Shown: one piece after another, positions 24,929-32,427 of the stretch
Position numbering within the stretch: the first letter of the stretch is position 1
How the letters are laid out: every line of letters begins with the position of its first letter
NCBI RefSeq assembly: GCF_900537995.1
Contig: NZ_LR027880.1
Span: forward strand, 1,434,001-1,498,000
Direction: 5' to 3'
DNA: 64,000 nt
Origin: Roseburia intestinalis L1-82
GTDB taxonomy: Bacteria; Bacillota; Clostridia; Lachnospirales; Lachnospiraceae
Made by a program: the position numbers and the translations under genes
Notes under the pieces: model-generated
What the model was told of the DNA's origin: nothing
The model's database searches: none
What the model saw: only the letters and a program-made list of their open reading frames with translations

Positions 24929-26494
24929 ATGAAGATTGAGTCTATCAAGATAAAAAATTTTAGGAGTTATAAGGAAGAAACAATAATTCGCTTTGATAAT
25001 CTTACAGTGTTAGTTGGCAGAAATGATATAGGTAAATCTACAATTCTTGAGGCGTTGGATATTTTTTTCAATGATGGCGGTGGAATAATTAAGATCGATA
25101 AGTCTGACCTGAATATTCAAGCGGCACGAAATGGTGATAGTGAAACTGTGATATCTGTATGTTTCTCGGAACTGCCAGAGTCGATTATTATAGATTCTGC
25201 GGTGCAGACTACCTTGGCTGATGAATACATGTTGAATGCGGATGGTTTGTTGGAAGTCGTAAAGAAATATAAAAATGGTGGCAAAGCTTCTGTATTTATC
25301 CATGCAAAACATCCGATGAACCCTGATTGTAAAGATTTGCTTCTCAAGAAGAATGCAGAACTTAAGAGTATAATCAAAGGTATGGGTATAGAATGTGAGA
25401 ATCAGAGAATCAATACTACAATGCGGAGAGCCATATGGGAGCATTACGAGGGGAGCCTTGATTTGCAGGATATGGAGATTGATGTATCAAAGGAGGATGC
25501 AAAAAAAATCTGGGATAAACTCTCCTCTTATATGCCCGTGTACTCTCTATTCCAGTCAGATCGTAAAAACAGTGATGGAGATAGCGAAGTTCAGGATCCT
25601 TTAAAGGAAGCTGTTAAACAAATCATCAATGATGAAGAATTACAGCAAACTTTGGCTTCTGTAGCTGAGGTTGTAGAAACAAAGCTGAAAGAAGTTTCAA
25701 GCAGAACGTTGGAAAAGTTACGGGAAATGGATCCCGCTGTTGCAAACAGCTTAAACCCGGTTATCCCTACCGCTGACAAGTTAAAATGGGCTGATGTATT
25801 TAAGGCAGTGTCAATTTCAGGTGATGAGGATATCCCTATCAATAAAAGGGGGAGTGGTGTCAAGAGGCTTGTTCTGCTGAATTTTTTCAGAGCAGAAGCT
25901 GAACGTAGGGCAGCCGAAGGTGATAGTACTGGAATTATTTATGCAATTGAAGAACCAGAAACTTCCCAACATTCCAACAACCAGCGAGTGTTGATAAAGG
26001 CGCTAAAGGAACTGGCTCAAGCGGCCAATACACAGATTTTGCTTACAACACATAGCCCTGTTATTGTAAAAGAACTTGATTTTGAAAATCTTCGCCTAAT
26101 TTTCGAAGATGAAGTTGGAAAACGTGTACTCTCGGTAGAACCTGCAGTTCTACAGTATCCTTCATTAAATGAAGTGAATTATGCAGCATATGGAGAAGCA
26201 ACTGAAGAGTACCATAATGAGTTGTATGGTTTTCTGGAATTTCAACAATGGCTTAATGATTATAAAGCAGGAAGGCAGCAAAGACCATATCTGTATGTGA
26301 AAAATGGTAACACAAAGACATGGAACCTTGATTTGACGGAATATGTCAGACATCAAATCCATCATCCAGAAAACCATAGCAACACACACTTTACTCAAAG
26401 TGAGTTGAGGCAGTCGATTGAAGACATGAGACTTTATATCAGAAATCGTGCTGAAACGGAAGGAATATGGGATCCGATTCCTGATGGTGAGTAA
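24929..26494 (+). CDS. OLD/RecF-like AAA ATPase without TOPRIM domain
   Basis: The 521-aa protein begins MKIESIKIKNFRSYKEETII. It shows Walker A GRNDIGKST (residues 30-38), an ABC-signature-like NKRGSGVKRL near 303, Walker B IIYAIEEPETSQH near 335 and the H-loop region LLTTHSPVIV near 372. Residues 430-521 form a small C-terminal domain with HQIHHPEN. A TOPRIM nuclease domain, normal in OLD proteins, is absent, so any effector must be this C-terminal domain or the DUF4238 partner. Phage or plasmid defence is a reasonable hypothesis from context, not shown. AGGAGAAAATCGTGTT precedes the ATG. Confidence 0.85.
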   Translation: MKIESIKIKNFRSYKEETIIRFDNLTVLVGRNDIGKSTILEALDIFFNDGGGIIKIDKSDLNIQAARNGDSETVISVCFSELPESIIIDSAVQTTLADEYMLNADGLLEVVKKYKNGGKASVFIHAKHPMNPDCKDLLLKKNAELKSIIKGMGIECENQRINTTMRRAIWEHYEGSLDLQDMEIDVSKEDAKKIWDKLSSYMPVYSLFQSDRKNSDGDSEVQDPLKEAVKQIINDEELQQTLASVAEVVETKLKEVSSRTLEKLREMDPAVANSLNPVIPTADKLKWADVFKAVSISGDEDIPINKRGSGVKRLVLLNFFRAEAERRAAEGDSTGIIYAIEEPETSQHSNNQRVLIKALKELAQAANTQILLTTHSPVIVKELDFENLRLIFEDEVGKRVLSVEPAVLQYPSLNEVNYAAYGEATEEYHNELYGFLEFQQWLNDYKAGRQQRPYLYVKNGNTKTWNLDLTEYVRHQIHHPENHSNTHFTQSELRQSIEDMRLYIRNRAETEGIWDPIPDGE

Positions 26495-26542
26495 GACAAT
26501 GTTATATAAGAAAACAGAATAAAGAATGATTTTTCAGAATGA

Positions 26543-26582
26543 AAGGATGCAAAAGCCGTGAAAGCAGATGCATCCTTTTTTG
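26543..26582 (+). terminator. Rho-independent terminator after the ATPase gene
   Basis: AAGGATGCA (26543-26551) pairs perfectly with TGCATCCTT (26569-26577), followed by TTTTTTG. It ends cargo transcription before the ICE backbone resumes at 26700. Confidence 0.85.
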
Positions 26583-26699
26583 TACCCAAAATGGATTGGA
26601 AGTGATGCCTTTGATTGTTAAGTTTTATCAAATATAATTGTAATTTTAGCTTATTTATTATCAAACATAATTGTAAAGGGACAATAGGAAGTGAGGACA

Positions 26700-26987
26700 A
26701 TGACAAAGGAAAGAATTGAAAAGGAGCTTACAAAAGTCCGTGAGCAGCTTGCAGGATTGCAGGCAAGACAGAAGGACTTGGAGGAGCAGTTGCAGATGGC
26801 AGAGGATGCGGAGAAGATGAAATTCATTGAAAAAAATAAAATCTCTCTGGAACGGCTGATTCTACTGAATAAGGTCAGCGAGGAAGAAATCCGGCATCTG
26901 TTAAAGAAGAAGGAACAGGAAGAACAGTTACAGAAATCAGAAAAGGGGGCAGAATGCCATGAAGAAAAAAATGAAGTTATCTTATAA
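26700..26987 (+). CDS. DUF4315-family small coiled-coil protein
   Basis: The 95-aa protein (MTKERIEKELTKVREQLAGL) is a helical coiled coil followed by KISLERLILLNKVSEEEIRHLL, matching DUF4315, a standard Tn1549-type ICE gene. GTGAGG just ahead of the ATG acts as ribosome-binding site; GTG 26691 would add three residues. It overlaps the CD1107-family gene by 29 nt. It is probably a cytoplasmic accessory of the T4SS. Confidence 0.88.
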   Translation: MTKERIEKELTKVREQLAGLQARQKDLEEQLQMAEDAEKMKFIEKNKISLERLILLNKVSEEEIRHLLKKKEQEEQLQKSEKGAECHEEKNEVIL

Positions 26988-28545
26988 AGCGGTGTTATCG
27001 CTTATGTTATCAGCAGTATTGTTCTGTATGCCTGCTGTGGGCTTTGCCATGAACGGAAATTATGCTACGGAGGTTCATGCCGAAGATTCCATTGGAGAGA
27101 GTGAAACAGCAACAGAGCAGGAGACAGAAAGCACTACGGAAAGCAGTACAGAGCCGGAAACGGAGAGTACGGTATCAGGGAATGATGTGCCGGAGCCGGT
27201 ATGTACCTGTGAGGATAAATGCAGTTCTTACGGTTATGACCATACCTGTGAGGTATGTGCCGGGGATTACAAAAAATGTGCTTATAAAAAGCCTAATGTT
27301 ACCATAAACATCAACAAACCGGATGACTGGTACAACGATACTGCAAAAGTCAGCATTTCTGTATCTGATGTGGCACACACAGGCAATTTTGAGATTGCCA
27401 GTATACAGGCAAGAATCGGGCAGAATGGAAGCTGGATGGATGTAACTGAGGACAGAAAACTTGAGATTTCCGAGAACTGTACCGTATATGTGCTTGTCAC
27501 AGACCAGAAGGGCAATACCTATGAAAGAAGCAGGACAATCAAATGCTTTGATACGACAAAACCTACCTTAAATGCGGCAGTCAGCGACGGACTGTTAAGC
27601 ATACAGGTACATGATACGGATTCCGGTGCAAAAGCAGTCTATGTGAATGGATATGAATTTACAGACCTGACAAACGGAACCTTAAATATCCGTCTGCAAC
27701 AGTTTGATGCGGGATATGAGTATTTTACGATTTCCGCTATGGACAATGCCGGAAATATGTCTGAGGTTTACAAGACAAAGAATCCATATTATAAAGACCC
27801 TGCCGATGACAGTGACGAAAATCCGGCAGAACAGCTTCCGGTCAGTGCGGAAGCCACCAAGCCAGGAAATGCCACAGGAACAGTTACAGAGCATACAGTT
27901 ACAGACAGTAACGGCAACACTACTTCACAGACCAGCCTGGCAGATCAGAAAAAGCAGGCGATGGCAGAAGCGGATGCTGCAGAAAAGGGAGAGGATACAA
28001 AAGCGGAGTCTGGGCAGGGCAAGGAATTTTATACCATTCAGACTGCATCGGATAAGGTGTTTTACCTGATTATTGACAGGGACGGAGAGGAGGAAATGGT
28101 TTATTTCCTTACAGAAGTAACAGAAAATGACCTTCTCAATACAACTTCCGATAACAGTGAGACATTACCGAAAAATTCAGCAGCACTGGAGTCTGCAATT
28201 CCGACAGAGGAGAGCGCACTGCCAAACAATAACAGTGGTACAGAAGCTCAGCAGAATGAGGAAACAGAAGATACCGGGGAAACGGAGAATACGGAAAGCA
28301 CAGAAACCACAGAACCGGAGCAGGAGGCGGCAGAGGAACCGAATCCTATGGTTTCCTATGTGCTTATGGGTGTTCTTGCAGTAGCCTTTATCGGTGGAGC
28401 ATATTATTTCAAGGTAGTACGCAAGAAAAAAGAGGACTTCATCGAGGATGAAGATGAGGACGAAGAAGATGAAGAATACGAAAACGAAGAAGAATCGGAG
28501 GAAGTTTCCGAAGATGATTTCTTTGACGAGAAGGAGGACGAGTAA
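26959..28545 (+). CDS. CD1107-family / DUF4366 surface protein
   Basis: The 528-aa protein has a signal peptide (LSLMLSAVLFCMPAVGFAM), a Glu/Thr/Ser-rich segment, a Cys cluster (CTCEDKCSSYGYDHTCEVC) around 75-95, Ig-like beta regions, a second Glu/Thr-rich linker, one membrane helix (MVSYVLMGVLAVAFIGGAYY) near 465-485 and a very acidic cytoplasmic tail (EDEDEDEEDEEYENEEE). This is the CD1107 family of Tn1549-type elements. It is likely to be a cell-surface component of the mating channel or an adhesion factor. It ends 2 nt before topB. Confidence 0.88.
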   Translation: MKKKMKLSYKAVLSLMLSAVLFCMPAVGFAMNGNYATEVHAEDSIGESETATEQETESTTESSTEPETESTVSGNDVPEPVCTCEDKCSSYGYDHTCEVCAGDYKKCAYKKPNVTININKPDDWYNDTAKVSISVSDVAHTGNFEIASIQARIGQNGSWMDVTEDRKLEISENCTVYVLVTDQKGNTYERSRTIKCFDTTKPTLNAAVSDGLLSIQVHDTDSGAKAVYVNGYEFTDLTNGTLNIRLQQFDAGYEYFTISAMDNAGNMSEVYKTKNPYYKDPADDSDENPAEQLPVSAEATKPGNATGTVTEHTVTDSNGNTTSQTSLADQKKQAMAEADAAEKGEDTKAESGQGKEFYTIQTASDKVFYLIIDRDGEEEMVYFLTEVTENDLLNTTSDNSETLPKNSAALESAIPTEESALPNNNSGTEAQQNEETEDTGETENTESTETTEPEQEAAEEPNPMVSYVLMGVLAVAFIGGAYYFKVVRKKKEDFIEDEDEDEEDEEYENEEESEEVSEDDFFDEKEDE

Positions 28546-28547
28546 GG

Positions 28548-30653
28548 ATGCAGTTGGTAATAGCGGAAAAGCCAAGCGTGGCACAGTCCATTGCAGGCGT
28601 AATCGGGGCGAATGAGAGAAAAGACGGATATATGGAGGGAAACGGATACATTGTTTCGTGGTGTGTAGGGCATTTGGTTGAGTTGGCACAGCCGGATGCC
28701 TATTTTGATGCATGGAAAAAGTGGAGCTATGAGAGTCTTCCCATGATACCGGAACAATGGAAGCATGAAGTAAAGAAGGATACAGCAGCACAGTACAGGG
28801 TGTTAAAGGAACTGATGCATGAAGCGAGAGTGGACAGTGTGGTATGTGCTACCGATGCCGGACGGGAGGGAGAGCTTATCTTCCGTCTGGTTTATGAAAT
28901 GGCAGGCTGTAATAAGCCCATGAAGCGTCTGTGGATTTCGTCTATGGAGGAAAGTGCGATCCGGGAGGGTTTTGCAGAATTGAAACCGGGAAGTGATTAT
29001 GATCATTTGTATGAATCGGCACTTTGCAGACAGCAGGCAGACTGGCTTGTGGGATTGAACGGTACAAGACTTTTTACGGTGCTTTATGGCGGCAAGGTCT
29101 TGAAAGTGGGCAGGGTACAGACACCTACCCTTGCCATGCTGGTTGACCGGGAAACAAAGATTATGAATTTTAAGAAGGAAGCCTATTACATGGCACACAT
29201 CATTGGTGGTGGTGTGGATGCCGTCACCGATAAGATAAACAGTAAAACAGAAGCGGAGAATGTTGCAAATATCTGTGCAGGTGGTCAGGCACTTGTCACA
29301 TCAGTATTAAAGGAAGAAAAATCCGTGGCACCGCCAAAGCTCTATGATCTTACCACGCTTCAGAGGGATGCCAACCGATTATTTGGGTTCACCGCAAAGC
29401 AGACATTGGAATATACCCAGAGCCTTTATGAAAAGAAGCTCTGTACTTATCCGAGAACGGACAGCCAGTATTTATCCGATGATATGGAGCAGACTGCAAA
29501 AAGTGTGATTGATGCAATTTTTGCTTCCATTCTGTTTGAACAGAATATCATGTTTCATCCGGATATTAAGCGGGTGTTAAACAGTAAGAAGGTTACAGAC
29601 CACCATGCCATTATCCCCACAATGGAGATAACAAGGGCAGACCTTACAGTATTGCCGGAAACGGAAATGAAAATCTTATCCCTGTGTGCTAACCGTCTGC
29701 TGTGTGCCACCGGGGAAAAGCACATTTATAACACAACAAAAGCGGAGCTTCGCTGCGGAGATATTATTTTTAAGGTATCCGGAAAAGAGGTTGTGAGAAA
29801 TGGCTGGAGGGACTTTGAGGATGCGTTTAAGCGTTCCTATAAAACAACAGAGGAAAAGGATACTGCCGATGAAAAGGAAAAGAAGCTGCCGGAGCCTTCC
29901 GAAGGAATGAACATTCCGGTGGAGGAAACAAAGGTAAGTGAGCATTTCACTGTACCACCGAAACACTATACGGAAGATTCTCTGCTCTCTGCAATGGAAC
30001 GGGCCGGAGCAGAGGATATGGGGGATGATGTGGAGCGCAAAGGTCTTGGCACACCTGCCACCAGGGCAGACATTATTGAGAAGTTGGTCAAAGACGGTTT
30101 CGTGAAGCGTGAGAAAAAGCAGATGATACCGACGAAGGACGGCATGAAGCTGATTACGGTGCTTCCAGATGTGGTAAAGTCCCCGAAACTTACTGCCGAT
30201 TGGGAAAATGCTCTTACCCTTGTGTCAAAGGGCGAATATTCCATGCAGGAATTTATGGATGGTATTGAGAACATGGTGCGTGATCTGGTGCAGACCTACC
30301 ACAGCATCAGCGAGGAGCAGAAGTCCATGTTTGGAGCTGGGACACAGGAAGCACTTGGCAAATGCCCGAAATGTGGTGGCGAAGTGGTAAAGGGAAAATT
30401 TGGAGCTTACTGTAAGAATAAATGCGGCATGAATGTTGGAAGGGCAATGGGAGCCGTACTTTCCGATAGTCAGATAAAAAGTATGCTGGAGGGAAAAAAG
30501 ACTCTTGTAAAAGGACTGAAAGGGAAGAAAGGCAGCTATGATGCGTATCTTATCCCGGAGGGGATTGAAGATTATTCCTATATGAAAGACGGGAAGGAAA
30601 TCAAAGGCTCACAGTATAAGGTTAAGATGGAGTTTCCACAGAGGAAGAAATAA
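28548..30653 (+). CDS. topB: DNA topoisomerase III (type IA)
   Basis: The 701-aa protein starts MQLVIAEKPSVAQSIAGVIG (TOPRIM domain) and contains the acidic TOPRIM residues in CATDAGREGELIF and the catalytic Tyr in LCTYPRTDSQYL near residue 302. It ends with a zinc-ribbon-like CPKCGGEVVKGKFGAYCKNKC. It relaxes or decatenates DNA during transfer and replication of the ICE. The length is normal. GGACGAGTAAGG supplies the ribosome-binding site across the previous stop. Confidence 0.95.
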   Translation: MQLVIAEKPSVAQSIAGVIGANERKDGYMEGNGYIVSWCVGHLVELAQPDAYFDAWKKWSYESLPMIPEQWKHEVKKDTAAQYRVLKELMHEARVDSVVCATDAGREGELIFRLVYEMAGCNKPMKRLWISSMEESAIREGFAELKPGSDYDHLYESALCRQQADWLVGLNGTRLFTVLYGGKVLKVGRVQTPTLAMLVDRETKIMNFKKEAYYMAHIIGGGVDAVTDKINSKTEAENVANICAGGQALVTSVLKEEKSVAPPKLYDLTTLQRDANRLFGFTAKQTLEYTQSLYEKKLCTYPRTDSQYLSDDMEQTAKSVIDAIFASILFEQNIMFHPDIKRVLNSKKVTDHHAIIPTMEITRADLTVLPETEMKILSLCANRLLCATGEKHIYNTTKAELRCGDIIFKVSGKEVVRNGWRDFEDAFKRSYKTTEEKDTADEKEKKLPEPSEGMNIPVEETKVSEHFTVPPKHYTEDSLLSAMERAGAEDMGDDVERKGLGTPATRADIIEKLVKDGFVKREKKQMIPTKDGMKLITVLPDVVKSPKLTADWENALTLVSKGEYSMQEFMDGIENMVRDLVQTYHSISEEQKSMFGAGTQEALGKCPKCGGEVVKGKFGAYCKNKCGMNVGRAMGAVLSDSQIKSMLEGKKTLVKGLKGKKGSYDAYLIPEGIEDYSYMKDGKEIKGSQYKVKMEFPQRKK

Positions 30654-30695
30654 AATCTGGTAGAGGGACAGATGTGAAAGTGGTATAATTTCTTT

Positions 30696-30718
30696 GCATA
30701 GGTGCTATGCACCTATGC
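30696..30718. promoter_or_regulatory. Perfect palindrome next to a TATAAT box
   Basis: GCATAGGTGC (30696-30705) and GCACCTATGC (30709-30718) are perfect 10-bp arms with a 3-nt loop. TATAAT lies at 30684-30689, so the palindrome would sit at the transcription start of the following cargo gene, where an operator or a 5' RNA hairpin would be found. No T-run follows, so it is a weak terminator candidate. Confidence 0.5.
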
Positions 30719-30869
30719 GTGAAATTTAAATTATATAGATATAGCAATGTAAAGTTATGTTGCGGAAATATATAGTTACAATAACTTGAATTATTGGGAA
30801 GTAGATTTATACATGCAAGAAGAGCAGCTTTACAGTTAAATTGCTGTATGATGAAATGGGGATAAGTGT

Positions 30870-31862
30870 ATGAAAAATGTGTTTGAATTTATAACAAATA
30901 AAAGAGATTATACATTGCATTTTCAAAATGCAGAATATACAAAAAATGATTTTGAGTGCTTTTATTCACATGAAGATGTCATGGGAAAAGAAGTTGAATT
31001 TTTGCCTGGTATTTTTTATAAGTTTGAATTAAAGCGTTCTGTTTTGTTAAAAAACATAGTAGCTGTTTTATGTTTATATAATGGAGAGTCGCAGTTAATA
31101 AAATTACTTCCAAAGATTTTAAATGAAAAATTCGGAAAAAGGATTATTACAATTCAATTCAAAAATATTAGAGACAGTTATTCTTTTTTTATCGACCAAG
31201 AGAAAGTATATGGAAATGAGAAAAAATTTCAAGGAAAAGATGAAGCAAAATTTCAGTATGAATATGAATATGTTAAAGAAGAGCCAGAATACTTAGAAAT
31301 ACCGACTGAAAGGATACTTTTTCCCTGTCGAACAGGCGGTGAGGGAACGAGATGTAGTTTGAAAGGTGTATTTAGGGAGGAGGGTATATTTACAACATGT
31401 ACATATGAAAATCATTATATATTTTTTGATGAGTATGAAATGCATTGCCTTACGGCTAATTCAGAAGAAGTTAGAAATATATGTAAGATGTGCAATAATT
31501 GCATGAAAACTATAGAGTTGATGAAAGAAGGACGATTTATTGGTCCTACTAAAGGCAATGATTCGGATTGTTTAACTGTTGGGGAGTATGACGGAATATA
31601 TATTATAGAAAATGGTAATCATCGAGCATGTTGTGCGAAAGCATTTGGTATTTCTTTAGTGAAAGCTAAAATTCATAAGTATAGAAGAACAGAGGAATTA
31701 CGCAAAGAACCAGAAGTAATAAAAGGGATAGATAACCAGAAAGTGTTAGATTCATTTTATAGGGTATTTGATGGGAAAGGAATTAGTAGAACAGTTGTAA
31801 ATAAATATTTAGAAACAGATGGAACAGATGTCGGATTGATTAAATTATTAAAGGTTATTTAA
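30870..31862 (+). CDS. Cargo protein with ParB/sulfiredoxin-fold-like motif
   Basis: The 330-aa protein (MKNVFEFITNKRDYTLHFQN) has no recognised N-terminal domain. Near residue 245-260 it reads DGIYIIENGNHRACCAKAFG, where the GNHR-x-x-AFG arrangement resembles the HR-motif helix of ParB-like nuclease/CTPase folds. An ICKMCNNC cysteine pair precedes it. It is strongly AT-rich and stands alone between topB and the gene at 32089, so it is inserted cargo. The function is unknown; a ParB-like nuclease or phosphate-binding domain is the most one can say. Confidence 0.7.
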   Translation: MKNVFEFITNKRDYTLHFQNAEYTKNDFECFYSHEDVMGKEVEFLPGIFYKFELKRSVLLKNIVAVLCLYNGESQLIKLLPKILNEKFGKRIITIQFKNIRDSYSFFIDQEKVYGNEKKFQGKDEAKFQYEYEYVKEEPEYLEIPTERILFPCRTGGEGTRCSLKGVFREEGIFTTCTYENHYIFFDEYEMHCLTANSEEVRNICKMCNNCMKTIELMKEGRFIGPTKGNDSDCLTVGEYDGIYIIENGNHRACCAKAFGISLVKAKIHKYRRTEELRKEPEVIKGIDNQKVLDSFYRVFDGKGISRTVVNKYLETDGTDVGLIKLLKVI

Positions 31863-32018
31863 TTATAGGGTATTGAGGAAGTAGTGGACAGAAATATTGG
31901 TATTGGAGATATGCAATTTATGTTCCACAAAAAGTGTGAAAACTTCAGATTTATGGTCATTTCCATAAATTTATTTACCTTTTTCACATCACTAATAATT
32001 TTATAGTAAACAGCGTTA

Positions 32019-32056
32019 GAGCGTATAGAATAGAAATCTATATGCTCTATTTTTTT
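32019..32056 (+). terminator. Rho-independent terminator after the ParB-like gene
   Basis: GAGCGTATAGA (32019-32029) pairs with TCTATATGCTC (32037-32047) in 10 of 11 positions, followed by a run of seven T at 32050-32056. Confidence 0.75.
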
Positions 32057-32088
32057 ACGCAAATAAAAGAAAACAGGAGGAAATCTAC

Positions 32089-32379
32089 ATGAATGAAGCA
32101 GTAGAAAATGTAACAGACAACACAGAAGTGACCAGTAAGCAGGAGGAAACGAAAGCGGAGAAATTTATCCGTCTTGGAGAGTACCGCATGAATAAGGCGA
32201 TGGATGCGATTGGCAGACTGGAGCATCTTGCCAACAAATCAGCTTATGAATACACACCGGAGCAGGTGGAAGCCATGTTCTCTACGCTGGAGTTACGGGT
32301 GGCAGATGTAAAAGCAAAATTTACGGTAACGAAAACAAGGGAAAATGCAACTTTTTCCTTTGGGACAAAGGCAGAGTAG
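32089..32379 (+). CDS. Small conserved ICE protein upstream of the giant helicase
   Basis: The 96-aa protein (MNEAVENVTDNTEVTSKQEE) is acidic at the N-terminus and has a helical core AEKFIRLGEYRMNKAMDAIG then LEHLANKSAYEYTPEQVEAM. AGGAGGAAATCTAC precedes the ATG. It is regularly found just ahead of the SNF2/methylase gene in Tn1549-type elements. No function is established. It may be a small partner of the giant protein. Confidence 0.8.
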   Translation: MNEAVENVTDNTEVTSKQEETKAEKFIRLGEYRMNKAMDAIGRLEHLANKSAYEYTPEQVEAMFSTLELRVADVKAKFTVTKTRENATFSFGTKAE

Positions 32380-32427
32380 GACGCATAAGGCGGTGGGTTT
32401 CTCACCGTTATTTTAGGAGGAAAGTCG

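Larger units (their letters stand above)
23529..26680. mobile_element. AT-rich cargo segment bounded by inverted repeats
   Basis: The left edge carries ACAATTATAATTGATAAAA (from about 23530) and the right edge carries two copies of TATCAAAYATAATTGTAA (near 26628 and 26659), whose complement TTACAATTATRTTTGATA matches the left sequence at 14 or more positions. The segment between is much more AT-rich than the ICE genes on either side and contains only the DUF4238 and ATPase genes. No transposase is inside and no target duplication was found, so this may be a passenger unit moved in trans or simply AT-rich flanks. Confidence 0.4.

Noticed and set aside
31859..32062. A 67-codon - strand frame after the ParB-like gene
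   Set aside because: It spans the terminator at 32019-32056, is AT-rich and has no ribosome-binding site.
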